Of a DNA stretch of 64,000 bases, positions 26,704 to 35,567 are shown one piece after another. The stretch is from the NCBI RefSeq assembly GCF_004359985.1, contig NZ_SMRO01000002.1:682001-746000 (forward strand), given 5' to 3'. Within the stretch, counting starts at the first letter, position 1. Every line of letters starts with the position of its first letter. This stretch comes from Paraburkholderia flava. GTDB taxonomy: Bacteria; Pseudomonadota; Gammaproteobacteria; Burkholderiales; Burkholderiaceae. Below the pieces are notes generated by a model. That model made no database searches, had not been told where the DNA came from, and saw only the letters and a list, made by a program, of their open reading frames with translations. Position numbers and translations under genes: made by a program.

Positions 26704-28782
26704 ATGACCCAGCCGAGAAAGCCCACGCCAGTCCCACTGTCTGAAGACGGCGTAACGTCTGCGCTGGTCATACGAAGGGGCCCGTATCAATACGAGATAC
26801 CGAGTCTCCGAGCAACTTACGACTTCGAATGCTTGGCAACACTTTTCGCCTCTGCGTTTGGAACTGTAGCTGCGCTAGCGATAGCTCGAACCTTCCCTGG
26901 CTATTCGGTCGATTACAACAAGGACAAAATCCTCGCTCTACGTGACTTCGCAGAATTTGCTGAATCATGTCACGAACATTTAGTAAAACTAATAAATTCT
27001 GTGTCGTCGGAGAGAATCCCCGATTCGACAGCGTTAAGCGAAGTTATAGGGCAGTGGTTCGCCGCGAAGAAGAAGAAATATTACCCTGCTCAAGCGATGA
27101 CACTAGCGGCGAACTTGGGCTCGCTCAGAGCGGTCCTCCGACCGTTGCAGTCGATTGGCCTCATCGCGCAGGTCAAATTCCCTAGGATGCCTCATAACTA
27201 TCATGCTTACGCTTCGCACAAGCCGTCGCTCGTGGAGACCGGGAGGCGGGACACGTTATGCGTTGAGATTGTTGCCGAAATGAGAAAACTCGCTAAAGAG
27301 ATGGGGATGGAGTTGCCATCTGATGCTGCTGGATACATTGCGGGTCTCGCCGAGGCTATACCTCTTTCGCAGTTTCCGAACGAAGAAGTATTCAGAAAGG
27401 CAATTCAGCGCGAGAACTGGAAGCGATTGGAAATTATTCGGTCAGTTGCTGAGCGGGCGGTCATCAAGGCGAGCGAGCTGTTCGAAGAGGGGAAAGCGCT
27501 AGTCGCTCAGGGCGACCCACGTATCGTCGATAAATTTCAGCGCGCCGTCCGTAAGACGGGGCCCCAACGAGATGTAGCGATGGCGAAGATTTTCCCTCTC
27601 GATGACCATGCTCAGGCTACGGCCAACTTGTTGAAATACTGCGTCGACGCGCACGGCGGCCGCGTGCCACGGAAAAAGGAGTTCTCAAAACAGCACGCTG
27701 CGACCTTCATGCTGCGTCTCTGTCAGCGGCTTGGCGGTCGGCGCAGGTTAACGTCGATGCTCAGCGGCGACCCTGATGGAATTGCTGGCGTGGCGCTGCT
27801 GTACCTCGTTGATTCGGGAGACAACGTTTCAACAGCAATTGAACTGACTCCGCGTTGTATAGAGCCGACTGACGAGCCTAACAGAGTCAAGGTGGTGTCA
27901 CAGAAGGGTAGAAGCGCTTGGAAGCCGATTGTGGACACTTTCGACGTTGTGGACCCCGCTGTGCAGGTCACCGTACCACAGGCCCTTGAGTTCGCAATTC
28001 GTACGACCAACCAGATGCGCAAGATTTTTCCTGAGTTTTCCGAAACCTTGCTGATGTTTTACTGGTTTGATGAAGGACCGTCCGCGGTTGGTTACGAATT
28101 CATAGGCGATAGGCTGCGTCACCTGCTTCGCGACGCTGGTCATAACGTCGCGAAAGAAATGCTTCCGAGCTCGATTCGACAGTCCTACATCATCGACCGG
28201 ACGCTTGCCACGGACGCGAGACCTCGGCCTGCTGAAATTCTCGCAAAGCATCAGGAGCGTGGTGGCCAAACGACGCGAATCTACACATCGAGATTTCCGG
28301 TCAAGCTGTTGCTCGCCGCAAGGATTCGCACCTTCCAGCACATCCTTGAAACGGACCTGCTATTCAATGGACTCAAGCTTGATGAAGCCCTTGGGCGAAC
28401 TCGAGCTGAAGGTCTTGAAATGCTCGCAGCGGCTGAGAGAACAGGAAATGGCTTACGTTGTCGCAATTCCAAAGCTGGTGAAGGCCCTACGTCCCATGTT
28501 GGAGACACTTGCGAAGACGCGGGGCTGCCTTGTGTTGATTGTAAGCAGCGCCTATTCGTGGTCGACGAAGACACTGTGGAAGACGCGGTCAGAACAAAGT
28601 TACGCCTTGAGCGCAAGATGAAGGAGCTCGAAGCAACGTCGCCTGCCAGATGGGAAGGTGAAATTCTGCCGGAGCTAGCGTTTGTGATGGCGTTGATACA
28701 GAAGCTTGCTCGTTCTCCACATGCATCTCTGCTGCGCCGTGTCCAAAAGAAGTGCAACTCTGAGCGTGAGGTTGCCGAATGA
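26704..28782 (+). CDS. Large tyrosine recombinase 1 of GInt-type operon (degenerate catalytic motifs)
   Basis: The 692-residue protein has a C-terminal half with a weak integrase fold. The segment VALLYLVDSGDNVSTAIELT corresponds to box I but has no arginine at the usual place. The box II region (LPSSIRQSYIID) keeps an arginine but lacks the HxxR histidine. A tyrosine in TRIYTSRF could be the nucleophile. A cysteine-rich tail (CEDAGLPCVDC) follows. It may be a structural subunit of a multi-recombinase complex. Its end overlaps the next gene by 4 bp. Three integrases plus a small helical protein in one operon match the published GInt architecture (ginABCD), but I cannot assign the individual gin letters. 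Confidence 0.75.
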   Translation: MTQPRKPTPVPLSEDGVTSALVIRRGPYQYEIPSLRATYDFECLATLFASAFGTVAALAIARTFPGYSVDYNKDKILALRDFAEFAESCHEHLVKLINSVSSERIPDSTALSEVIGQWFAAKKKKYYPAQAMTLAANLGSLRAVLRPLQSIGLIAQVKFPRMPHNYHAYASHKPSLVETGRRDTLCVEIVAEMRKLAKEMGMELPSDAAGYIAGLAEAIPLSQFPNEEVFRKAIQRENWKRLEIIRSVAERAVIKASELFEEGKALVAQGDPRIVDKFQRAVRKTGPQRDVAMAKIFPLDDHAQATANLLKYCVDAHGGRVPRKKEFSKQHAATFMLRLCQRLGGRRRLTSMLSGDPDGIAGVALLYLVDSGDNVSTAIELTPRCIEPTDEPNRVKVVSQKGRSAWKPIVDTFDVVDPAVQVTVPQALEFAIRTTNQMRKIFPEFSETLLMFYWFDEGPSAVGYEFIGDRLRHLLRDAGHNVAKEMLPSSIRQSYIIDRTLATDARPRPAEILAKHQERGGQTTRIYTSRFPVKLLLAARIRTFQHILETDLLFNGLKLDEALGRTRAEGLEMLAAAERTGNGLRCRNSKAGEGPTSHVGDTCEDAGLPCVDCKQRLFVVDEDTVEDAVRTKLRLERKMKELEATSPARWEGEILPELAFVMALIQKLARSPHASLLRRVQKKCNSEREVAE

Positions 28783-30839
28783 CCCAAAAAAACGCAGTGT
28801 CGAGCGGCCAATCAAGCGAACCTCCGCGTAGCAATCGAGACATCGAAGAGTCGCCTGACAGGAAGACTTGGTACATCCTAAATCGGAAAGGTGAAAGGGT
28901 CGCTCTCAATTTCGATAGGAAACTTCCAAATGGAACGTTCCTCTATCAGCCATGTAACGCGAGCTTCGACCGAGCTCTGCGAAATGCGCTGCGCCGAATG
29001 TGGCAAGACGAGGAGGAGTTTCCGAAGCAAAGCGCAAACAATCTGCTGGCAATTCAGTTAAATGGTTACACGTGGATATATTGGCTTATCGACCACGGTC
29101 ACGAACGCTTTGAAACTGTCGACCCTGACGAGGTCATCGAATACATCGGCAGCTGCGCCGATGGTTGGGACTACGTGCTCGACAGTAAGCGCAAGATTGT
29201 CGAAACGTGCAAGCTTCTGAGGGACAGAGGCTTTGACCTAAAAACGACGCCGATACGAGAAATCTTCGACTACGCCAATCTACCAAGCGCAGCGGGGGCG
29301 CTAGCGAAACTTCCAGAGGCCCGTGCGACTTTGGAAAACATTCGAAATGGCATTGCCGAGGCTGATGGTGCGTGGAACAAAAAGGGTCGCGGCCGTCACG
29401 TACTTTATGGCCGAGGCAGCGTCGTTTTACTTCTGCAACGGTTGGCACATCCGGATGACTCCCGACTGCTGTTTGACCCCACCGACGACGTCTATAACAC
29501 CGTCAGTCAAATAGCAAAAGGTGACGCAGGGCGGACGCGGCTCATGCCGATAAAAGCGGCACTACATTTGATGGAGCAGGCCGCTTATTGGACGTTACAT
29601 GTCGCTCCAGTTCTGCTCGACCTTCGCGACAGGCTCTCAAAAATTGAGTCCAAAACAAAGAATTGGAGAGACGGAAAAATTTCCGTGGAACGACATGCGG
29701 CTGTGTCCGAGGCAAACAAGAAATTGAAAGGTATCTTGGCTTATCCCATCGTGCTTTCTTACCGGGACGAAGGGATACTCTTGAAGAAGATGTGGAACGT
29801 CTTGATGCCCGCGGCCTCATTCGTTGTCATAGGTTCGTTGACCGCGCGTCGCTGCGGTGAAGTAGAGAGCATGCTCGTTGGCGCTTGGACGGGCACGTTT
29901 GAAACAGGATTTTGGATAACGAGTGACATTGGGAAGACACTTCAAAAACCCGATGAGACTCCGTGTTCTGCGCTTGTAGTCGAAGCAGTAAAAAACATGG
30001 AACGCAACCGGCTCTTCGGACCTAACGGTCGAGTCGGCCAGATTTTCGAGCTTCCAACATTCAGCAGCTCAGCAAAACCGAGACCATTTGCCACTCGAGC
30101 TAGCTTGCAAACTTTCTGCGATTTTGTCGGTGCATCAGCAATAGGCGCAGTCAACGGCGTGCCGTGGAAAATTGCGCCGCATCAATTGCGAAAATGTTTC
30201 GCGGTGCTCTATGTTTGGCGCTACGACGGTGGAGACCTCGAATCGCTGAGTTACCATCTTCGGCACTTCGCACTTCGAATGACGATTCGATACTGCGGGG
30301 ACCGTGATTTGTTCGAGGAAATCGGGGTGCAGGCGGCGGTCTTCACCGAGCAAAAAATAGCAAACATCGCACTTGGACTTGTTAATTTTGCAGGAGTGTA
30401 CGGAAAGAAGCTGGCGAAACTGATTCGACGGATGATTCCCAGTATCGAGCTGACCACAGAACGAGAGTTGGGGCGCAAGATTACGCGCATGGTTAAAGAA
30501 CAAAAGCTGCACCTAAAGGCAACCCCGTGGGGCTTTTGTGGGTGCTCGAACGCGCCATCGCATCGCCGACGGGCAGCGTGTCAACAAAAAGATTGTGCTT
30601 CACGAGCAATCGATTTTGACGGACGACCAGACCCAACCGGTTCCGACGAAGAGCGGTGTAGCAGATGTTTCTTTTTCTATGCGGATTCGACGCGAGTTCC
30701 GCACTGGGAAGGCGCCTGCGCCGGCAATCGAGTCGAAATGGAAGAGCCACATGTCGCACTGCTCCGGATGGTTCGCTTGGAGAAGCGCCAAAAAATCTTG
30801 GATTCGTTCACCTCCACGCTGAAAAGGGAGCCTACATGA
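28779..30839 (+). CDS. Large tyrosine recombinase 2 of GInt-type operon (catalytic residues intact)
   Basis: The 686-residue tyrosine recombinase has recognisable active-site boxes: the box I arginine in SLTARRCGEVESM, a lysine in DIGKTLQKP, HxxR in APHQLRKCFA, a histidine in LSYHLRHFALR and a tyrosine in MTIRYCGD. A C-terminal cysteine cluster (GFCGCS, RAACQQKDCAS, RCSRC) suggests a zinc-binding tail. Start and stop overlap both neighbours as ATGA, showing tight operon coupling. Confidence 0.85.
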   Translation: MTQKNAVSSGQSSEPPRSNRDIEESPDRKTWYILNRKGERVALNFDRKLPNGTFLYQPCNASFDRALRNALRRMWQDEEEFPKQSANNLLAIQLNGYTWIYWLIDHGHERFETVDPDEVIEYIGSCADGWDYVLDSKRKIVETCKLLRDRGFDLKTTPIREIFDYANLPSAAGALAKLPEARATLENIRNGIAEADGAWNKKGRGRHVLYGRGSVVLLLQRLAHPDDSRLLFDPTDDVYNTVSQIAKGDAGRTRLMPIKAALHLMEQAAYWTLHVAPVLLDLRDRLSKIESKTKNWRDGKISVERHAAVSEANKKLKGILAYPIVLSYRDEGILLKKMWNVLMPAASFVVIGSLTARRCGEVESMLVGAWTGTFETGFWITSDIGKTLQKPDETPCSALVVEAVKNMERNRLFGPNGRVGQIFELPTFSSSAKPRPFATRASLQTFCDFVGASAIGAVNGVPWKIAPHQLRKCFAVLYVWRYDGGDLESLSYHLRHFALRMTIRYCGDRDLFEEIGVQAAVFTEQKIANIALGLVNFAGVYGKKLAKLIRRMIPSIELTTERELGRKITRMVKEQKLHLKATPWGFCGCSNAPSHRRRAACQQKDCASRAIDFDGRPDPTGSDEERCSRCFFFYADSTRVPHWEGACAGNRVEMEEPHVALLRMVRLEKRQKILDSFTSTLKREPT

Positions 30840-31357
30840 AGAACACAGGGTCGAATACGGAGCGGCGAGACGAGCTGTTGAAGACCATCGATGCCCGCCT
30901 TAGACATATGGCAATGTACATGGAAGAGGGAAAACCGGTCGATTTCCTCCTGCCGAAGACGATGCTTGCTTTCCGAAATATGAATATTCCTGAGTTGGGA
31001 ATATTTCGTATATCAAGCCCGTCCACTCTCAATGCAAAGCAGACGCCGAAACTTCACGACAAAATCGAAGAGATTCAAGAGCTTCTTGACGCGGCAAAAA
31101 GCCATTGCGCAAAGAAGAGGATGAAGAAGTCGCTTAGCGAGACAAACAAAGGGCTTAGGCGAACGATAAGGATGCAAAAGCTGACTATTGCTGGCTTCGC
31201 TAGACGGTATCAAGAGCAGGAGTCTGTTATAGAAAGTCAAAGCAGGAAACTCAAAGTTTTTCACGAGCGGAATTCACTACTTACGAAAGAGGTCCGTGAA
31301 CTGAGAGGAAGTAAAAAGTTTGGGGCAATGCGTATTGTTGACCCGGAGGAATCTTGA
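30836..31357 (+). CDS. Small helical protein of the recombinase operon
   Basis: The 173-residue protein is rich in K, R and E and mainly alpha-helical, with a likely coiled coil in the second half (about 95-155, NKGLRRTIRMQKLTIAGF, then EQESVIESQSRKLK). Its ATG overlaps the stop of recombinase 2. GInt operons encode a small helix-loop-helix protein together with three integrases, all reported as required for integration and excision. This is the matching candidate. No other domain was recognised. Confidence 0.7.
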   Translation: MKNTGSNTERRDELLKTIDARLRHMAMYMEEGKPVDFLLPKTMLAFRNMNIPELGIFRISSPSTLNAKQTPKLHDKIEEIQELLDAAKSHCAKKRMKKSLSETNKGLRRTIRMQKLTIAGFARRYQEQESVIESQSRKLKVFHERNSLLTKEVRELRGSKKFGAMRIVDPEES

Positions 31358-31359
31358 CT

Positions 31360-32586
31360 ATGGCCTATCTGATTTCATCTGAGTCAGGGTGTGTGCTCAA
31401 TGACAATCCATACGACAACGTTCCGGTAGCTATGTCAGCTCGACACCGACCGGTCGATGCTGTGAATTCTTTCATCCGCGCTTCGCTGCGGAGTAGACGC
31501 CTGGTAACGGATAGCGTTCGTCAGAATTCACACACGCTCACGAATCTCTGCAGTTTTCTCGAGGAAGAAGAGAAGGATTCGGCAAGGCTGGAGCGACGGC
31601 CAGTCGAGCGCGACGTCGACAGGTTGCTTCATCAAATTGATGACGAGCAGCTTGAGAGGTGGAGGGACAGGGATGAGCGTTTGGGGCGCCGTTCTCTCAC
31701 TATGAACGGAAAGGTTTCAACTGCGTTGCGTTTCTTGTTGCATTGCTCGAGGAAGGAAGGGTTTCCCCATCGGATTGCCGATGTTTCGGTAGACCCGAAC
31801 GCTCCTGTGAAGATATGGTACGAGAAGCGCTATCGCTATGGACGCAAGGTAATCGTGAGTGACCTGCTGTATCGAGGAAAGGGAGTGAAGTCCAGGCGGA
31901 AAGGTGTGCCAACGCTCGACGAGATGGAGGACGCCTACGTTCGGGCGTCTGAGGGGCAGTGGCATATTGCTCATCGGGACGTCTTGATGGTCAACGCTGC
32001 CGAGGAAACTGGGTTGAGATTGTCTGAGGTTCTTAGCCTGAGAATACGGCAACTGCCTGCAAGAGCAGAAATAGAAGCCGCCAGTGACGTTGACCGTGAA
32101 ATCGTCTTGCTGGTCGTTCGAAAGGGTGGGGCAGAGCATGAAGTTCCATTCCCTGCGTGGATTCTGAACGCTCTACGAGACTACATTGATGACGTACGTG
32201 CGGTTATAGTTAAGGGGCGAGCCAAGGCGCAGGGCCATGACCGCATTTTCGTAAGTCACACTTCGGGCGCTCCGCTGAATCGCCAGTACATGAGCAGGAG
32301 ACTTTCACGCATTTTCCGAGATGCTCCGAAGCGACGCGGGCTGACATATCACCGGGTCCGGGCTAGATACGCGTCGGTTGCTATAGAAATAAAACTCAAA
32401 GCTGAGATTGAGGCACGCGGTTTATTTAACGTAAGAGAGGAAAAGATTCTCACGGAGGTGATGGAGTTGATGGGGCAGACGCACTTGGGGTCATTGAAGA
32501 GCTATCTCGACACAGAACTCGCGATGAAGTACGAAGAAGATATGAAGCGCCGGAGGTCAGTCGATTCGCGGAAGGCATCCATCTAA
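31360..32586 (+). CDS. Tyrosine recombinase 3 of GInt-type operon
   Basis: The 408-residue recombinase starts at the ATG at 31360, 9 bp after GGAGGA; a TTG at 31354 overlapping the previous stop is an alternative. An N-terminal SAM-like DNA-binding domain covers about residues 25-130. The catalytic domain has box I ETGLRLSEVLSL, a lysine in VVRKGGAEHEVPF, HxxR in LTYHRVRARYAS and the H and Y of MGQTHLGSLKSYLD, so it is predicted active. It closes the recombinase operon. Confidence 0.9.
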   Translation: MAYLISSESGCVLNDNPYDNVPVAMSARHRPVDAVNSFIRASLRSRRLVTDSVRQNSHTLTNLCSFLEEEEKDSARLERRPVERDVDRLLHQIDDEQLERWRDRDERLGRRSLTMNGKVSTALRFLLHCSRKEGFPHRIADVSVDPNAPVKIWYEKRYRYGRKVIVSDLLYRGKGVKSRRKGVPTLDEMEDAYVRASEGQWHIAHRDVLMVNAAEETGLRLSEVLSLRIRQLPARAEIEAASDVDREIVLLVVRKGGAEHEVPFPAWILNALRDYIDDVRAVIVKGRAKAQGHDRIFVSHTSGAPLNRQYMSRRLSRIFRDAPKRRGLTYHRVRARYASVAIEIKLKAEIEARGLFNVREEKILTEVMELMGQTHLGSLKSYLDTELAMKYEEDMKRRRSVDSRKASI

Positions 32587-32664
32587 GAATCAGCGCGCCG
32601 GTCGTTAGCGCATGTAGATTGCTATATCTCTCGCGCAAGTAACCTGCCAAACACAATTTTCCGC

Positions 32665-32871
32665 CGATGTCCGAACGGGAGAATCGCAATTGTTGGAGAC
32701 CAATCCGAACCTAAGGCGCGGATGGGCATCAAGGCGGGTGGAGAGTTTGTCCTGCCGGGGTTTGTTGACTCGCATACACATGACGACCGTGCGGTACTGT
32801 CCCATACGGAGGTGGCTTGCAAAGTCTGGCGGGAAGTGACCACTTCCATCACAGGTAAAGCCCGTCTTTAG
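32665..32871 (+). pseudogene. Fragment of a D-aminoacylase-type amidohydrolase
   Basis: This frame encodes GRIAIVGDQSEPKARMGIKA followed by GGEFVLPGFVDSHTHDDRAV and TEVACKVWREVTTSITG before a stop. The LPGFVDSHTHDD segment is the N-terminal metal-binding signature of amidohydrolases of the N-acyl-D-amino-acid deacylase group. Only about 65 of 480 or more residues remain and no start is apparent, so this is a decayed insertion remnant. The following 400 bp (32872-33270) show no gene or feature that I recognise. Confidence 0.6.
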
Positions 32872-33270
32872 CAGTAGACGTCATGTCGTGTACCTGCACG
32901 GTCCGGACGTCCAATAAATCAAAATGCTCATACCGGACGTGATGGTGACTCCAGCACTATTGTCCCGATGTAGTAGGCTCATGTCTCAACCGGTAGGAAC
33001 ACCGGTGGTTGGGTTCACGTCTCGCATGAACGATTGAATGTAAAAAAGCAAACGTTTGCGGTTGTCCCGCTGAGCAAAAAAGTTATTGTGCTTACTCGCC
33101 CAATTCACAGCGCGGAAAAAATTTCCGTTCCTTTCTCTTGAAGGCGCGAATGGTCCGCCCAACATGACGTCGGCGGTTGCGTACTTTGCGCATCGGCCGT
33201 GCGGTTTGTTTCGCTCAGTGAGGGCTGAGTGCGCGGCGATTCAAAAAAATTTTGATGATGGAGAGAGAGG

Positions 33271-34350
33271 ATGGCCAGTGGCATTGAGATTGATTTTTTG
33301 CCGGTCGGTGATGGCGAGCATAGCGGCGATGCTATCGCCGTCCGGTGGCTCGAAGATGGTCAATACAAAGTGCTCGTGTACGACGGCGGACACCGGGGAA
33401 CCGGCCAAGTGTTGGTTGACCATGTGAAGGTTCACTACGGCACGACCCATGTCGATTTCGTGGTTAACTCCCATCCGGACAACGACCATGCGGGTGGTCT
33501 TTCGATTGTGCTAGAGCAATTGTCGGTCGGGCAACTGTGGATGCACCAGCCGTGGAATTACAGTGAAGAGATTCGCCATTACTTCCGCGATGGCCGAATC
33601 ACCAGTGAAAGCTTGGTCAAGCGTTTGCAGGCCAAGATGGGAGCTGCGTATGCGCTCGAAAAGCTTGCGGAACAAAAGAAAATCCCCGTATCTGAACCCT
33701 TCGCCGGGTCGCGCATTGGTATTTTCACTGTCCTTTCGCCCGGGCAGCACCGCTATGTTCATGGACTGATTCCGGAGTTTGAAAAGTCACCGGAGCTCCG
33801 GGCTGCAAAGGAAATGCTGAAGTCCGCAGCGAACTTTGTGATGGATGCTGTGGGCTTCGTAACCGAGTTGTGGACGGGGGAGAACCTCCCCGAGACGGTT
33901 TCAACATCGGCTGAAAACGAAAGCAGTGCCGTGCTTTTTGCTTCAGTTGGCGAGCGCGGTTATTTGCTAACCGGTGACGCCGGGGTCGATACATTGCGCG
34001 CAAGCGCAATGTATGCGAGCAGCATCGGGATTGACCTGCCGACACGGGTTACGTTCGCCCAGATTCCTCACCACGGTGGCCGCCACAATGTTTCGACCGA
34101 AACCCTGAATCTGCTTTTCGGAGCGCCGTCGACTAATTCGCAAGCGGCGCCGACTAAGACAGCGTTCGTTTCGGCGGCCGAGCGTGCTCCGCGTCATCCG
34201 AAAAGGAAGGTGACAAACGCATTCAAGCGTCGCGGATTCAACGTTGCGCAAACGAAGGGCGTGCCTCTCCGCCACTTCATTGGCATGCCAGCTCGTAGCG
34301 GGTGGGTGGCTGCATCAACTGTGCCATTCTATGAAGAGGTGGAAGAGTGA
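33271..34350 (+). CDS. Metallo-beta-lactamase-fold protein 1
   Basis: The 359-residue protein has a ComEC/Rec2-like MBL domain with the metal motif HPDNDH (H68, D70, D72, H73 in VVNSHPDNDHAGG), a later LLTGDAG aspartate and IPHHGG. It has no membrane segments. ComEC-type MBL domains act on nucleic acid or small phospho-substrates; the substrate here is unknown. The ATG follows GGAGAGAGAGG. It overlaps the next gene by 4 bp (GTGA), so a two-gene unit feeds the cassette described for 35568-41926. Confidence 0.85.
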   Translation: MASGIEIDFLPVGDGEHSGDAIAVRWLEDGQYKVLVYDGGHRGTGQVLVDHVKVHYGTTHVDFVVNSHPDNDHAGGLSIVLEQLSVGQLWMHQPWNYSEEIRHYFRDGRITSESLVKRLQAKMGAAYALEKLAEQKKIPVSEPFAGSRIGIFTVLSPGQHRYVHGLIPEFEKSPELRAAKEMLKSAANFVMDAVGFVTELWTGENLPETVSTSAENESSAVLFASVGERGYLLTGDAGVDTLRASAMYASSIGIDLPTRVTFAQIPHHGGRHNVSTETLNLLFGAPSTNSQAAPTKTAFVSAAERAPRHPKRKVTNAFKRRGFNVAQTKGVPLRHFIGMPARSGWVAASTVPFYEEVEE

Positions 34351-35273
34351 CTATCGCTATCGATAAAATTCTGACGCAGTTTGGCGACCGGTACGACCGC
34401 AACGCGCGATTAGCGCCCGCGCTGCTTGTCCTGCTGCCCGCAGTCGTTGCAATCATCGCGTTGTATGGGAAGTCGCTGGGCATACTTGGGACAGTGGTGT
34501 CGACTATTGGGCTTTGCGGCGGTTGGGTAATGCTCGCGGATTGGGCGCGAAGTCGAGGCAAGGCAACGGAGCAGGCGCTCTGGAGAAAATGGGGTGGGCC
34601 GCCTAGCACCCAAGTCCTGCGATACAAAGACGAGACCTTCGACGACCTGTCGAAGTCGCGGTATCACAAATTGCTGCAGAAAAAAGTTGGTAGGCCGTTT
34701 CCAGCGTCGAAGGCAGCGGAGGCGTCGGACCCGGAGGCCGCCGATGTGTTATATGCCTCCGCTTGCAATTGGCTGCGCGAACACACACGCGACGAAAAAA
34801 AGTATCCGCTGCTGAAGAACGACAACATCGCTTACGGATTTCGCCGCAACGGCCACGCTCTGAGATGGCTTGGCATGACAGTGTCCTTAGGTTGCATCGG
34901 CTGGGTACTCCTGCGGCATGGCATCACATCGTTAGCGGCTCGCCTTCATGTTGCCGGCGATGTCGAGCGAATGTTTTCGGGGGGCGAGTGGGTTTCGCTT
35001 GCCGTTGCACTCATCATGCTTCTCGCCTGGATAGGCTTCTTTACTGAAGGAGTTGTACGCACCGCCGCTTTCTCTTATGCCGAAAAGCTCGTAGTCGCAT
35101 GTGAGCACATCGCGGCTCCGACTTCACAACGAAGTGCGCCGACCTCAGGGCGCGCGGCCAGGAAAGCGGAGGCAACAACATCGAACCCGCCAGCGCCGTC
35201 AGCCGCTGACCAGAATGCGACGGCTCCCCGACGTTCGCGTTCCAAACGGGTCGGAGCGACCCAAGATAAGTAG
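34347..35273 (+). CDS. Four-TM membrane protein coupled to MBL protein 1
   Basis: The 308-residue protein has a GTG start overlapping the MBL stop. Two transmembrane hairpins lie at about residues 22-64 and 172-232. They flank a conserved-looking cytosolic block (about 76-168) with LWRKWGGPPSTQVLRYKD, KSRYHKLLQKK and NIAYGFRRNGHAL. The C-terminal tail is disordered and rich in K, R, A and T. I have the impression that the WGGxPxTxxLR block recurs in unnamed proteins of defence islands, but I know no function. It is a candidate membrane effector or sensor. Confidence 0.7.
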   Translation: MTIAIDKILTQFGDRYDRNARLAPALLVLLPAVVAIIALYGKSLGILGTVVSTIGLCGGWVMLADWARSRGKATEQALWRKWGGPPSTQVLRYKDETFDDLSKSRYHKLLQKKVGRPFPASKAAEASDPEAADVLYASACNWLREHTRDEKKYPLLKNDNIAYGFRRNGHALRWLGMTVSLGCIGWVLLRHGITSLAARLHVAGDVERMFSGGEWVSLAVALIMLLAWIGFFTEGVVRTAAFSYAEKLVVACEHIAAPTSQRSAPTSGRAARKAEATTSNPPAPSAADQNATAPRRSRSKRVGATQDK

Positions 35274-35445
35274 GCAGGCCCAACAGCGCAGCACCTGAGG
35301 TCCACGGTGACATCCATATGCACGGCGCATTTTTATTGAAGTGGTGGGTGGACCTCCCTCGGGTTAAATCGGAGGCTCACGCTCAGCGACTCCTCGCTGC
35401 CGGTGCCCAGACGTTTAAAACACCATATATGGAATTATTTGTTGA

Positions 35446-35480
35446 AAAAACACAATATATAGTGTTTTTGTCGCTATACT
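35446..35480 (+). promoter_or_regulatory. Palindromic operator and -10 element before the second MBL operon
   Basis: An AT-rich island within the 294-bp gap holds AAAAACAC-AATATATA-GTGTTTTT (35446-35469), a perfect inverted repeat with 8-bp arms. A -10-like TATACT at 35475-35480 follows, and a related CACCATATATGG lies 20 bp upstream. The palindrome overlaps where a -35 would be, as expected for a repressor-controlled promoter of 35568-41926. No obvious dedicated repressor is encoded nearby. Confidence 0.55.
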
Positions 35481-35567
35481 AAGTGGGCAATAATTAGAAA
35501 TCCAGTTTCCGCGCTCAGGGGTATGCGCGTCGGCGGATATACGAACCAGTTCTGAGAGACCAAAAAC

